Assembly: GCA_029256485.1 (NCBI GenBank)
Contig: JAQSXU010000002.1
Location: 62,001 to 126,000, forward strand
Direction: 5' to 3'
DNA from: Clostridiaceae bacterium
Lineage (GTDB): Bacteria > Bacillota_A > Clostridia > Clostridiales > Clostridiaceae
DNA length: 64,000 bases
Positions 46,233 through 56,209 of the stretch are shown here, in pieces. The stretch's first letter is position 1; each line of letters begins with the position of its first letter. The notes under the pieces are model-generated. The model worked only from the letters and a program-made list of their open reading frames with translations, was not told the DNA's origin and made no database searches. A program made the position numbers and the translations under genes.

Positions 46233-47444
46233 TTGGCAGATGCTGAAGTATTTAATCTCAATCAAGTTGTTGATTTAATTACCTTACAGGACATTCAAGA
46301 TAAATTTGCTAAAATTGTAGGACTTTCATCAGTAATTGTAGATGAAGATGGTGTCCCCGTTGGCAATCCTAGTAACTTTACTAAGTTTTGCATGCTAATC
46401 AGAAGCTCTAAAGAGGGCAAAAGACGCTGTTTCAAAAGCGATGCTGATTCTGGTAATTTAGCTATGAAAGCAGGTAAACCTCTCATATATAACTGCCATT
46501 CTGGATTAATTGATTTAGCTGCACCAATTATTGTAAATAATAAATATAAGGGCTGTATGCTTTGCGGACAAGTCTTATCTGATAATTTTAAAAATGAAAA
46601 GGAAGTTGACTGTAAGAAGCTTGCACTAGAGCTTAATTTAGATGAAGATAAACTAAGGAAAGCTTATACTGAGCTAAACACATTAAAATACGAGAAAATT
46701 AAGGATGCATCTGAGTTTTTATTTTTATTTACAAACTTCATAACTAAGATGGGTGCGGCAAACATAACACAGACAGCTTTAGTAGAAGAAATTCAACAAA
46801 AGATGAAGTTAACTGAGTTAATTAAAAATATGGAACTTAAATCACTTCAGTCACAAATTAATCCTCATTTTTTATTTAATACATTAAATGCTATAGCAAG
46901 GATAGCATTAATTGAAAATGCTCCAAATACAGAGGAATTGATTTACTCATTGTCAGACATATTAAGGTACAGTGTAAAAAATATTGACAAGATGGTAACT
47001 ATTAAGGATGAAATCGATAACATAAAAAAATATCTTCACATACAGCAGACAAGATATGGTGATAGAATAAGATCCAGCATCATTATTGATAACAGCATTT
47101 TAAAATACAAATTGCCTGCCATGACACTTCAGCCTATTATTGAGAATTCAATTATTCACGGCTTAAAAGATAAAAAAGAAAACGGCGAAATTAAGATTCT
47201 TGGGAAAGTATCTAAAAACAATATTATTACATTTGAAATTTATGATAATGGGATTGGAATTGAAAATGATAAAATAAGTCTACTACTGGACGTATATGGT
47301 GAAGATTCTGGGATAACAGGACTTGGAATATATAATGTAAATGGCAGAATAAAGCATTTATTTGGCAATGAATTTGGAATATCTATTGAAAGTGTTAAAA
47401 ATGAAAGTACCAGAGTCTTAATAAATATCCCCTGTAGTAAATAG
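46233..47444 (+). CDS. PocR-domain sensor histidine kinase
   Basis: A 403-residue cytoplasmic kinase without membrane helices. Residues about 10-170 are a PocR sensory domain (LITLQDIQDKFAKIVGLSS; cysteines C53, C66, C88, C108, C111), as in the Salmonella pdu activator PocR. It is joined to a LytS-type kinase core with H212 in NPHFLFNTLN and an HATPase_c domain (NSIIHGLKDK, GIGLGIYNVNGR-like end). TTG start nine bases after AGGAGGT. It likely senses propanediol or a relative and phosphorylates the next gene product. Confidence 0.9.
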   Translation: MADAEVFNLNQVVDLITLQDIQDKFAKIVGLSSVIVDEDGVPVGNPSNFTKFCMLIRSSKEGKRRCFKSDADSGNLAMKAGKPLIYNCHSGLIDLAAPIIVNNKYKGCMLCGQVLSDNFKNEKEVDCKKLALELNLDEDKLRKAYTELNTLKYEKIKDASEFLFLFTNFITKMGAANITQTALVEEIQQKMKLTELIKNMELKSLQSQINPHFLFNTLNAIARIALIENAPNTEELIYSLSDILRYSVKNIDKMVTIKDEIDNIKKYLHIQQTRYGDRIRSSIIIDNSILKYKLPAMTLQPIIENSIIHGLKDKKENGEIKILGKVSKNNIITFEIYDNGIGIENDKISLLLDVYGEDSGITGLGIYNVNGRIKHLFGNEFGISIESVKNESTRVLINIPCSK

Positions 47445-47460
47445 TTAAGGAGGGTAAACA

Positions 47461-48216
47461 TTGTATAAACTTCTTATTGTTGAAGATGAAGCACTTGAGA
47501 GAAGAGCATTAAGAATTATAATTAACAAAAATTTTAACAATATTGATATATTGGGTGATGCAAAAACAGGCCTTGATGCCATACAGTTAGCAAGAAAATT
47601 TAAACCAGACATAATTTTAATGGATATTGAAATGCCTGAGGCAAGTGGGTTGGAAGCTCAAGAGGCCATATTAGAATTTTTGCCTAATGTTACTACTATA
47701 ATTCTTTCAGCTTATGATGATTTTCAATTTGCTCAAACAGCAATTAGACTTAAGGTATTCGATTATATTTTAAAGCCAGCCAAACCTGTAGTATTATCTG
47801 ATGTGTTAGCGAAAGCAATTGACAATATAAATAAATTAAGTATGCAGTCTAATATAGTTTCTTCAGACAAAGAGTCGCTTAACGGTAATGAATTTAACCA
47901 TATAATAAATGCTGCTCTTAAATTTATAAATAATAATTATAATCAAAATATAAACCTTGAAACTGTAGCATCATTTATTCATTTAAATCCTCAATATTTC
48001 AGCCGATATTTTAAAAATTCAACTGGTATGAATTTTGTTGATTATCTGTCTTTAGTTAGAGTAAAAGAAGCAAAAAAAATGCTATTAACAACTGAATTTA
48101 GTATAGCTGAAGTGAGCTTAAAAATGGGTTATATAGACCCAAGTTATTTTAGTAAGGTTTTTATGAAGTATGAAGGTGTTACTCCCAATAAATTTAGATG
48201 TCTTCATAGAAGATAG
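47461..48216 (+). CDS. AraC-type response regulator of the pdu operon
   Basis: A 251-residue regulator: receiver domain (1-120; phospho-Asp D55 in ILMDIEMPE) and C-terminal AraC HTH pair (about 150-250; LETVASFIHLNPQYFSRYFK, IAEVSLKMGYIDPSYFSKVF). TTG start after GGAGGG. It lies 16 bases after the kinase gene and is divergent from pduA, so it is the probable activator of the microcompartment operon. Confidence 0.9.
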   Translation: MYKLLIVEDEALERRALRIIINKNFNNIDILGDAKTGLDAIQLARKFKPDIILMDIEMPEASGLEAQEAILEFLPNVTTIILSAYDDFQFAQTAIRLKVFDYILKPAKPVVLSDVLAKAIDNINKLSMQSNIVSSDKESLNGNEFNHIINAALKFINNNYNQNINLETVASFIHLNPQYFSRYFKNSTGMNFVDYLSLVRVKEAKKMLLTTEFSIAEVSLKMGYIDPSYFSKVFMKYEGVTPNKFRCLHRR

Positions 48217-48217
48217 T

Positions 48218-48267
48218 AAAAAGCAAAAAACTACTTTTTTCACATAAAAGTAGTTTTTTGCTTTTTA
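48218..48267. terminator. Bidirectional terminator, response regulator / DUF2971
   Basis: Long perfect stem AAAAAGCAAAAAACTACTTT with its complement and an 8-base loop; T-rich both ways. Confidence 0.85.
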
Positions 48268-49011
48268 TTAATATTTAGCAACTCTAATATCCGATCTTTT
48301 AATTATAACATTACTATCAATTTTATATCTATTCCAAACTATTTTTTCCACAAGATTGTAAAACCAATCCGGAGCAAAGGGGCTCACAAAAATATTCTCT
48401 ATTAATAAATTTAGGTTAACTTTAAATCTTTTACAATAGTCTTTTGAATAATCCACATAAACTGCTCTTACTTCATTTTCATAATCGTAAGGCTTAAATT
48501 TTAAAGTTTCCATTATTCTTGTATTTATACCTGATCTTCTGTCCTCCCTATAGTAATAGGCTGGTTCAGTTTTAGTTATCATATCTTTGTAAGAATCAAT
48601 ATATTTTACCCTGTAAATTTCAATATTCTTATTTTGTAGAGATTTTCTCAGTTTACCTACAGTGCTTTTTATACATATACCATTTTTAGGATTTGTATAA
48701 ATCTTCCACAAAGCATAAGATTCACTTTCAAATTTATTCCAGCAATTAACATATACATTTCTTATGTCTTTAATGCTTTCAATTAAATTTAAATAATTTT
48801 TTTTGCTCTCCTCGGACCATCCTTTAAAAAAGTTAATTGGTATTTCTCCTTCATAGTCATCTTCGAAATAATGTGAATCTGTAAAATGCAGTTCTTCAGT
48901 TTCCAAAAGATCAATCAATTCAGTAAAGTTTATATACCTTGCAATACTCATATTGTCAGGTGCAATAAATGAGTTATTAACTTTTTTCATTTTTTCAAAA
49001 GTGTCATCCAT
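48268..49011 (-). CDS. DUF2971 protein
   Basis: A 247-residue soluble protein matching DUF2971: VYVNCWNKFESESYALWKIY near 87-106, GICIKSTVGKL, and KFKPYDYENEVRAVYVDY near 172-189. DUF2971 is common in accessory islands, occasionally near defence genes, but its role is unknown and nothing here is a typical defence neighbour. Monocistronic. Confidence 0.75.
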   Translation of the reverse strand: MDDTFEKMKKVNNSFIAPDNMSIARYINFTELIDLLETEELHFTDSHYFEDDYEGEIPINFFKGWSEESKKNYLNLIESIKDIRNVYVNCWNKFESESYALWKIYTNPKNGICIKSTVGKLRKSLQNKNIEIYRVKYIDSYKDMITKTEPAYYYREDRRSGINTRIMETLKFKPYDYENEVRAVYVDYSKDYCKRFKVNLNLLIENIFVSPFAPDWFYNLVEKIVWNRYKIDSNVIIKRSDIRVAKY

Positions 49012-49101
49012 CTTTTCCTCCAGTTTATTATTGCATAAGAAATTTATGAATAACTCAATAGTAAAATTAAATATTTAAAAGTATTTAAATTAATAATAGT
49101 T

Positions 49102-49130
49102 TTGACAATTTGTAAAAAAATATAGATAAT
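49102..49130 (+). promoter_or_regulatory. Promoter of the DeoR-type gene
   Basis: -35 TTGACA (49102-49107), 17-bp spacer, -10 GATAAT (49125-49130). Confidence 0.7.
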
Positions 49131-49192
49131 ATAGTGGAAACACTTAAATATAGAAATTTTAATATAAATTAAACTGGAAGGTGATGATTATT

Positions 49193-49957
49193 TTGTTTGC
49201 TCAGGAAAGGCAAATTGAGATTATAAAAATTTTAAATAAAGAGGGCAAATTAATAGTTAAGGATTTAAGTAGTAAATTCAATGTAACAGAAGACTGCATA
49301 AGGAAGGACCTAAAAATATTAGAAAGCGAAAGCCTTCTGCAAAGGACTTATGGTGGAGCCGTTCCCATGAGAAAATCTGCTCATAATGACAAAATTGAAA
49401 GCAGAAAAAGCTTCAATGTTAAATCTAAAGATATCATAGCAGAAAAAGCTTTCAATGTTATTGAGGATGGAGAAACAATTTTTTTGGATATATCCACTAC
49501 TAATATTATATTGGCTCAAAAGCTGGGCAAAAGCCATAAGAAAGTTACTGTAATTACCAACATGATTGATATAATTTCTGTTTTAAATAATGAAATAAAT
49601 AATATTAAAGTGATTTGTCCTGGTGGAGTTTTAAGTAAGGATTTAAATGGCTTTACAGGCTCAATGGCTATTGAAAATATCGCGAATTACAAGCTTAACA
49701 GGGCATTTATAGGAAGCTGCGGAGTAAATTTAACAGATAAAAGTGTAACTACATTTGATGTAGAAGATGGAAATACAAAAAAGGCTATTATAAAAAACAG
49801 CCAAATTGTATATCTAGTTATGGAAAGTAATAAATTTTATTTTGATGGGACTTACAAATTTGCAACTCTCCATGACATAAATACAATTATCATAGAAAAT
49901 AATGTTAACAAAGACATTTTAAATATTTTGTCTAAAACAAATACAGAGATACTTTAA
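49193..49957 (+). CDS. DeoR-family transcriptional regulator
   Basis: A 254-residue sugar-phosphate-type repressor: N-terminal HTH (FAQERQIEIIKILNKEGKL, KDLSSKFNVTEDCIRKDLKI) and the joint motif LLQRTYGGAVP, then a DeoRC effector domain (DGETIFLDISTTNIILA, GFTGSMAIENI). The TTG start at 49193 gives the usual FAQERQ beginning after GGAAGGTGAT. No adjacent sugar operon shows the target. Confidence 0.88.
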   Translation: MFAQERQIEIIKILNKEGKLIVKDLSSKFNVTEDCIRKDLKILESESLLQRTYGGAVPMRKSAHNDKIESRKSFNVKSKDIIAEKAFNVIEDGETIFLDISTTNIILAQKLGKSHKKVTVITNMIDIISVLNNEINNIKVICPGGVLSKDLNGFTGSMAIENIANYKLNRAFIGSCGVNLTDKSVTTFDVEDGNTKKAIIKNSQIVYLVMESNKFYFDGTYKFATLHDINTIIIENNVNKDILNILSKTNTEIL

Positions 49958-49978
49958 TATATCTCTGTATTTGTTTTA
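49934..49978 (+). terminator. Terminator of the DeoR-type gene
   Basis: 18-bp stem (AAAACAAATACAGAGATA and complement) overlapping the stop codon, T-rich end. Confidence 0.75.
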
Positions 49979-50047
49979 ATAGGATTTACTATTCTTATAG
50001 AATCATATAAATTTTCAAATATAGAATGTCTGTCAACAAAATCCACA

Positions 50048-50440
50048 TTAAAGTGAATTATTACCCACTTGTACCAATGAAATCATACATAGATTTATTG
50101 TTTTACTATTACAGCTCAATAGTTTTGTATATTCAGTATCAACTTTTACAAATTTTATTTCACCATCATATGGTAGGAAAATACACAATGGCACTTTAAA
50201 TGTTTTACAATATATATTTTTATCATTCTTTTCTGAAGTATAAAATATTTTGAAATATCTTATAGCATTAATTATCAGCTTTTTACCTGATATGCTTTTT
50301 ATAATTTTATGGCATTGTATATAAACTTTACTATAGACATTAATCACTTTAAATATTTTAGGTTGATTAGCTGGAATGGATAGCTCAATATTATCAATTT
50401 CCCTATGACATAAGTTATTTAAATTATTAATGGATTTCAT
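50048..50440 (-). CDS. Small SPOCS (DUF3794) domain protein 1
   Basis: A 130-residue protein made of one SPOCS/DUF3794 domain (IELSIPANQPKIFKVINVYS, later YFKIFYTSEKND, FKVPLCIFLPYDGEIKFV). SPOCS domains occur in SipL and spore-coat/exosporium assembly factors. The ATG at 50440 is five bases after GGGGGAG; a longer frame overlaps the preceding gene without a site. It forms a tandem pair with the upstream gene. Confidence 0.7.
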   Translation of the reverse strand: MKSINNLNNLCHREIDNIELSIPANQPKIFKVINVYSKVYIQCHKIIKSISGKKLIINAIRYFKIFYTSEKNDKNIYCKTFKVPLCIFLPYDGEIKFVKVDTEYTKLLSCNSKTINLCMISLVQVGNNSL

Positions 50441-50456
50441 ATTTTCTCCCCCTAAC

Positions 50457-50957
50457 CTATGTCGATTCAAAATCATCATAATAACCAGAGTTTTCATTAC
50501 TAAAGTTTTCATCTTCATTTTCATTAAACTGGGCACAAATAAATATTAAGGAAGATACATATATACTTTTATAACCAGAACAGTTTACATTGCAATATTC
50601 AACTCCACCAATTACTTGAGAAACCTTTCTGCTGCAATCCTCAAGAAATATAAAATTGCAAAATGGTATTTTAAATTCTTCAATATAAATTTTTTCAGGG
50701 TCAATCTTTGAAGAATATTTTATTGTTATTATTTTATTCCCATTAACTAATATATTGTCTCCATTTTTAGTGCTAATAACTTTAAAAGAATTCAATTCTA
50801 AATATATGGACAACTCTAGAAGATTTGCTATGAATGCCTTGTTATCCGGAATTATGAGCTTATCCGTTTCACAAATCTCTTTACAGTAATCAGTGAAGTT
50901 TATTTTATTTATTTCTTCCTCCGTAATTATTCCATTTAACTTTACATTATTACTCAT
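50457..50957 (-). CDS. Small SPOCS (DUF3794) domain protein 2
   Basis: A 166-residue protein with the same single domain (KLIIPDNKAFIANLLELSIY, ITIKYSSKIDPEKIYIEEF, KIPFCNFIFLE) and an acidic tail (ENEDENFSNENSGYYDDFES). ATG eight bases after GAGGTG. Likely co-transcribed with the next gene (16-base gap) and a recent paralogue of it. Confidence 0.7.
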   Translation of the reverse strand: MSNNVKLNGIITEEEINKINFTDYCKEICETDKLIIPDNKAFIANLLELSIYLELNSFKVISTKNGDNILVNGNKIITIKYSSKIDPEKIYIEEFKIPFCNFIFLEDCSRKVSQVIGGVEYCNVNCSGYKSIYVSSLIFICAQFNENEDENFSNENSGYYDDFEST

Positions 50958-51142
50958 TCTTATTTCACCTCAGAATAATATAAATAATTACATTTATCTA
51001 TTTTATAATATGATATAGATAAATTTATGGAACCTTGCTAAATATTTAAAAAATATGATTTCTAATTAAAAAAGCTCTGTTTCACATAAATGCACAGCAT
51101 AAGCATTTACATAAGACAGAACTTTTATTTCAATATGGTAAT

Positions 51143-52861
51143 TTAAATTTTAAATTTATGTACCAGCATACTTAGCTCTTGTGAAAGATTAGCTTGTTCT
51201 TCAGCAGTTTTTGCTATTTGTTCCATAGCAATAGTTGTTTCATTTATACCTGACATAATTTCATTTGAATACTCTGTAGACTGTTCAGTATCTGAAGCCA
51301 AATTTTGTATTGCGTCAGCTACTTGATTTACAGTGGCATTAATTTCTTCAGACATTGATGCAATATTTTCAGACATGCCGCTAACAAAATTAGCGTCATT
51401 TTCATAACTTACTCCGGTTTCAGCAAAAGCATCATAATCAGGTTTTACATTTTCAGCAATAAATTTAAGTACTTCTTTAGAGTTATCAGAAAGATTAGTA
51501 AATGCATTATCAACTTTATTTATAGTGGTTTGGATAGTTGAAACAGCCTCAGCAGATTCCTCTGCTAATTTTCTTACTTCATCTGCAACTACAGCAAAAC
51601 CTTTTCCTTGTTCTCCTGCCCTAGCTGCCTCAATTGCTGCATTTAATGCCAATAAATTTGTTTGATCTGCTATGTTTGCAATTGCATCAGCCATTACCTT
51701 TATTTCTTCTACTACTTTTCCATCTTCAATGGCTTGCACTATATTGTTAAATTTAGTTTCATACATACTGTTAGCATTATCTTTGGAATTAGAACTTTTT
51801 TCGCTTATTTCTGAAGCCTTATTTTTTATTTCTAAAGCTTTACCACTACCGTCAGTTGCCCTCTTAGCTAGCTCATCAACACTGCTGTTAACCTCTTGAA
51901 CAGATGCAGTAATCTCTTCAGTGGAGGCAGTTGTATTTTCATTTCTTCTAACAATTTCTTCAGAAGATTTATTTATTTGTTCAATTTGGCTTGTAATCTC
52001 TTCCACTGTAGCACTTAATTCTTCTGTTCCAGCAGATAGATTTGAGGAATTTTCTATTATGGCATGGATTAGCTCTTTTACATTGTGCTGTGCAGCTTTT
52101 AAAGAAGATACCGCCATTCCTATTTCATCATTGGAGGTTACTTCAATTTCATGAGAAAAATCATACTCTGCCATCATCTTAGAGCTTAATTGAATTTTAT
52201 TTAACGCTTTAGTAATCCCCTTTATCAATAATATTGAAAAAGCCAATATAACCATAAATGAAACTATAGTAAAGATCATAACCATATTTTTAGAACCATT
52301 AAACACGTTATCACTATTGTTTTGACTGTTTTCTGCATCTTTTGTATTCATGTTAATTAGGTTATTCAATGAGTTCATCATTTCTAAACTTAATTCATTT
52401 GTAGTTTTTAATTTTGATTCAGCTTCAGTAAATTTCTTATCCTTGCACAGCTGGATAATTTCGTTAGATTGATCCGTAAACTGTTTTAAAAAGCCCTGGA
52501 ATTTTGTAAATTCATCTTTTTCTCCTGGCAGCCAGTCATCGGTTCCATTATCAAATTTCTTCATTGCATCATTTATAGTTTTGTTAGTAATATTAATATC
52601 GCTTAAAATCTGTGTCTGATTACCTTCCTCATTGTCATAAACCAGCTCCATTAGGTCTATTCTATATGTATATAAACTTTTGCTCATTTTCTCTAAATTA
52701 CCCACGTAATTCAGCTGTCCAATTATGTTGATGGAATTTGAATTAATTAAATTTAGCTGAAGCAATGAAATTCCCCCCACAGCAATAATAAACATAAATG
52801 CCATAAATGCAGAAATTATTAATTTAGTTCTTACTTTTACATTTTTAATACCCTTTACCAT
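51143..52861 (-). CDS. Methyl-accepting chemotaxis protein
   Basis: A 572-residue chemoreceptor: membrane helix 13-33, extracellular 4HB_MCP-type sensor (35-190), second helix about 194-214, HAMP, and a cytoplasmic MCP signalling domain with tip [26 protein letters not shown]. It relays ligand binding to CheA/CheW. RBS AGGGGGG. No che genes nearby. Confidence 0.93.
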   Translation of the reverse strand: MVKGIKNVKVRTKLIISAFMAFMFIIAVGGISLLQLNLINSNSINIIGQLNYVGNLEKMSKSLYTYRIDLMELVYDNEEGNQTQILSDINITNKTINDAMKKFDNGTDDWLPGEKDEFTKFQGFLKQFTDQSNEIIQLCKDKKFTEAESKLKTTNELSLEMMNSLNNLINMNTKDAENSQNNSDNVFNGSKNMVMIFTIVSFMVILAFSILLIKGITKALNKIQLSSKMMAEYDFSHEIEVTSNDEIGMAVSSLKAAQHNVKELIHAIIENSSNLSAGTEELSATVEEITSQIEQINKSSEEIVRRNENTTASTEEITASVQEVNSSVDELAKRATDGSGKALEIKNKASEISEKSSNSKDNANSMYETKFNNIVQAIEDGKVVEEIKVMADAIANIADQTNLLALNAAIEAARAGEQGKGFAVVADEVRKLAEESAEAVSTIQTTINKVDNAFTNLSDNSKEVLKFIAENVKPDYDAFAETGVSYENDANFVSGMSENIASMSEEINATVNQVADAIQNLASDTEQSTEYSNEIMSGINETTIAMEQIAKTAEEQANLSQELSMLVHKFKI

Positions 52862-53059
52862 GATGTTCCCCCCTTGTTTTATAAAAGCATTATCTTTTAA
52901 TTGTGAATAACCTTATAGAAAATAAAAATTTTATAAATATGTTATATTTTATCACAAAGAGGACTATTTTGCCAGTATTAAACTAATTATCAAAAACTTT
53001 GTTTATACAAATTTATTTGATATAATTATAAAATATAAATACTGTAAGGAGTTTTTAAA

Positions 53060-53851
53060 ATGGATGAAGAATTTTCTACTATTAAAGATAGACAAACCTA
53101 TTATATAATTTTTAAAGGGAAAAAGTTACTTGTGAAAATTAATAATAAAACTTTCACTCTTCCTGATGTAAATGATATAAACAACCTAGATATAAACATA
53201 GATGATATTAAGCCTTTATATATTGACAGCAATTTTTATTATGGTGAAAACAGAACTATTAATCCTCAAGAGAACTTTAAATTAATAGATTTAAGACCTT
53301 TTTTAGGAATAATGGATTCTGTAACAACTAAATCAGTATTAAGGGCCCTTCACTTAATTAACTGGAATAATTCTAATAAATTTTGTGGGAAATGCGGTTC
53401 CCAGCTGGAAGATAAAAAAGATGAGACAGCAAAGATTTGCCCGGATTGCGGAAATATAATCTATCCCACTATCTGCCCAGCAACTATAACTGCAGTTACT
53501 AAAGGCGATAAAATATTATTAGCTCATAATAACAATTTTATCAATGATACTCACAGTGTTATTGCTGGATTTGTAGAAGCTGGTGAGAATTTTGAGGATT
53601 GTGTTAAAAGAGAAATATTCGAAGAAGTAGGCATTAAAGTGAAGAACATAAAGTACTTTGGAAGCCAGCCCTGGCCTTTTCCTTTCTCTCTCATGATAGC
53701 ATTTACTGCTGAATACGAAAGCGGAGATATTAATGTTGACGGTATAGAAATAGGACATGCGGATTGGTACTATAAGGATAACCTCCCCCAAATACCAAGA
53801 AGTGGTTCAATAAGCAGAGAATTAATTGACAATTGGCTAAGTAATTTTTAG
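53060..53851 (+). CDS. nudC: NADH pyrophosphatase NudC
   Basis: A 263-residue Nudix hydrolase: N-terminal domain, zinc ribbon (CGKCGSQLEDKK...CPDCGNIIYP, about 114-138), Nudix box GFVEAGENFEDCVKREIFEEVGI (172-194) and the NudC-specific SQPWPFPFSLM. It hydrolyses NAD(H), and NAD caps on RNA, to NMN. Full length. Confidence 0.93.
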   Translation: MDEEFSTIKDRQTYYIIFKGKKLLVKINNKTFTLPDVNDINNLDINIDDIKPLYIDSNFYYGENRTINPQENFKLIDLRPFLGIMDSVTTKSVLRALHLINWNNSNKFCGKCGSQLEDKKDETAKICPDCGNIIYPTICPATITAVTKGDKILLAHNNNFINDTHSVIAGFVEAGENFEDCVKREIFEEVGIKVKNIKYFGSQPWPFPFSLMIAFTAEYESGDINVDGIEIGHADWYYKDNLPQIPRSGSISRELIDNWLSNF

Positions 53852-53867
53852 AACATAATAAAAGTTT

Positions 53868-53901
53868 ATGCTTTTATCTATTTGACTAAACATAAACTTT
53901 T
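53868..53901. terminator. Convergent terminator, nudC / flavoprotein
   Basis: Stem AAAAGTTTATG / CATAAACTTTT with a 12-base loop; T-rich both ways. Confidence 0.65.
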
Positions 53902-53913
53902 ATAATACTTTTG

Positions 53914-55359
53914 TTAAGAATTCAGCTTTCTATATTCCTTTCTCTGGACTCTTTTTTGCAGTATAGAAGAACCTGGTCCTCTTTTAATAACTTGATCCCC
54001 AGTAATACCTAATTCTCTAGCTATCAATGCGCTTACCCTTGGCTGGCAGAAGGTTCCCTGGCACTGTCCCATACCAGCTCTTGTCCTTCTTTTTATTGCA
54101 TCAATTGATTTTACATAGATGCCTCTGTGAAGTGCATCTACAATCTCTGCTTCAGTTACTGTTTCACATCTGCAAATAATATGCTTTTCAGGTATAGAAG
54201 AATTTATATCCCCATGAAAATTTTTATCCTTCTTAACTATTATTGGTTTTCTGTATGGATCAAAGCTTTCATTTTTAATTAATTCAAGGCCAGAATTTTT
54301 TAAAATATTAACCACCATTTTAGCAATAGCTGGTGATGATGTTAAGCCTGGAGAATCAATTCCTGCCACATTTATAAATCCCTTTACCTCAGTTTCTTCA
54401 ATTATATAGTCCTTTCTTGTATTTGTTGGTCTCACTCCCGCAAATGATGTTATTGCATGGGTTAAGTTAAATCCCTTTATAGATTTTTCAGCTGTGGTTA
54501 ATATATACTTTAAAGTTTCTTCATCCGTGGCAACATCATCTTTTTCAGTAACCTGCTGAGCGTCTGGACCAAGCATTAAATTACCGTGATAGGTAGTTGT
54601 CACAAGAATTCCCTTTCCTTTTTCTGTTGGAACCTGAAATACAACACTATTTACTAGATAAGACTGATCCTTGCTGAATAAAATATATTCTCCCCTTCTA
54701 GGTATTATCTTAAAATTTGAAACTCCTGCCATTTTCGAAACCTCATCACTTCTAACTCCCGCTGAATTTATTAAATATCTAGTTTCAAATAATTGTTTTT
54801 TTGTTTTTACTTTGAAGCCATTATTTTGCTTTTCAATTCCAATTACCTCTGTATTAAGTTTTAAATCCACCCCATTTTTCACTGCGTTTTCAGCAAGGGC
54901 AATTACAAATTCATAGGGGGATGTAACCCCTGCATTTTTACAGTATAAAGCACAACGAACATCTTTATTAATGTATGGTTCCAACTCTATAATCTTTTCC
55001 TTACCTATGATTTCTAGGCCTTCTACTCCATTTTCTAGCCCGAAGTTATATAGCTTTTCCAAATGAGCTTTATCTTCATCTGAAAAACCAATTACTAAAG
55101 AGCCGGTTTGTCTATAACCAAAATTTAATTCTCTATTTAATTGCTCGTACATTCTATTACCTTTTACACATAATTTTGCCTTTAAGGTTCCTGGTTCGTC
55201 ATCATATCCTCCATGCACAATACCGCTATTTGCTTTTGATGCACCATTACTAACATCATCTGATTTATCAACAATGCAAACTTTCAGCTTATATTTGGAC
55301 AGCTCCCTTGCAATATTAGTACCCACTACACCGGCTCCAATAATTAAAACATCATACAT
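53914..55359 (-). CDS. GlpA-like FAD-dependent dehydrogenase with BFD-type [2Fe-2S] domain
   Basis: A 481-residue protein. N-terminal FAD Rossmann motif VLIIGAGVVGTNIARELS, DAO-type substrate domain (ANSGIVHGGYDDEPGT), then a C-terminal BFD-like [2Fe-2S] domain with CRCETVTEAEI and GTFCQPRV. This is the anaerobic glycerol-3-phosphate dehydrogenase (GlpA) / L-2-hydroxyglutarate oxidase type. Clostridia often have glpA, glpB-like and a small partner together; here it is single. Substrate uncertain. Confidence 0.82.
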   Translation of the reverse strand: MYDVLIIGAGVVGTNIARELSKYKLKVCIVDKSDDVSNGASKANSGIVHGGYDDEPGTLKAKLCVKGNRMYEQLNRELNFGYRQTGSLVIGFSDEDKAHLEKLYNFGLENGVEGLEIIGKEKIIELEPYINKDVRCALYCKNAGVTSPYEFVIALAENAVKNGVDLKLNTEVIGIEKQNNGFKVKTKKQLFETRYLINSAGVRSDEVSKMAGVSNFKIIPRRGEYILFSKDQSYLVNSVVFQVPTEKGKGILVTTTYHGNLMLGPDAQQVTEKDDVATDEETLKYILTTAEKSIKGFNLTHAITSFAGVRPTNTRKDYIIEETEVKGFINVAGIDSPGLTSSPAIAKMVVNILKNSGLELIKNESFDPYRKPIIVKKDKNFHGDINSSIPEKHIICRCETVTEAEIVDALHRGIYVKSIDAIKRRTRAGMGQCQGTFCQPRVSALIARELGITGDQVIKRGPGSSILQKRVQRKEYRKLNS

Positions 55360-55525
55360 TATAATCCCTCCCGTTGTTTAATTCCCTTTTTAATAGTTGT
55401 TTACCTAAATTATACCATGAAGTATTTTAAATTTTCAAAAGAATTAAAATAATAGTAAATTATAATAATTTCTTCTATAATAATAGTATTAATATTAGTG
55501 ATATGATATTTTAAGGAGATTATCT

Positions 55526-56209
55526 ATGAATTCATTTCAATTAAAACTACTGGCTTGTTTATTTATGTTTATAGATCACATGGGATTTATTTTACTTCCA
55601 AAACTGGTTATTTTAAGGCTAATTGGAAGATTAGCCTTTCCTTTATTTGCTTGGTTTATAAGTGAAGGATATATTCATACAAGAAGCTTTAAAAAATATA
55701 TACTGAGATTGTCTATATTTGCAATAATTTTAGAATCTCCTTTTATTATATTTAGCACTTACTTTCAGTCCATAGGTAAGGATACATTAAATATTTTTTT
55801 TACCCTTTCTTTAGGACTATTAAGCATATTTGCATATGATAAATCTGAGAATAAGTTTACAAAATTGTTTCTTCCAGTGATAATAGCAGTACTAGCTCAA
55901 TTTATTAAAGCAGATTATGGTTTTTATGGCATAATAACTATTTTATTATTTTATGTGTTTAATAATGATTTTTATAAAACTGCCCTATGTCAAATTATAT
56001 TTAACTTAGTTTATGCTTCTTGTTTATTGGCATATAATTATATTCACCATATTACTTTTGATACATTTATAATATTGCAGATTTTCTCTATATTTTCACT
56101 GATATTCATAGGAGCGTACAATAATAAGCAGGGTAAAAAGATGAAGTATTTCTTCTACATCTTTTACCCTGCACATATTGTATTTTTATATTTAATTAGT
56201 TTACTTTAA
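55526..56209 (+). CDS. TraX-family membrane acyltransferase
   Basis: A 227-residue protein with about eight membrane helices, starting FQLKLLACLFMFIDHMGFIL, then RLIGRLAFPLFAWFISEGYIHT: the TraX family (named for F-pilin acetylation). Chromosomal clostridial members have no link to conjugation; role unknown. RBS AAGGAG. Its 3' end overlaps the convergent topoisomerase gene by nine bases. Confidence 0.85.
   Translation: MNSFQLKLLACLFMFIDHMGFILLPKLVILRLIGRLAFPLFAWFISEGYIHTRSFKKYILRLSIFAIILESPFIIFSTYFQSIGKDTLNIFFTLSLGLLSIFAYDKSENKFTKLFLPVIIAVLAQFIKADYGFYGIITILLFYVFNNDFYKTALCQIIFNLVYASCLLAYNYIHHITFDTFIILQIFSIFSLIFIGAYNNKQGKKMKYFFYIFYPAHIVFLYLISLL

Noticed and set aside
48268..49011. Phage-defence system around the DUF2971 gene and the PD-(D/E)XK protein
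   Set aside because: They are 19 kb apart with ordinary neighbours, no toxin, helicase or mobile element nearby.
55526..56209. Conjugative element signalled by TraX
   Set aside because: No other tra, relaxase or integrase gene; TraX homologues are common chromosomal genes in Firmicutes.
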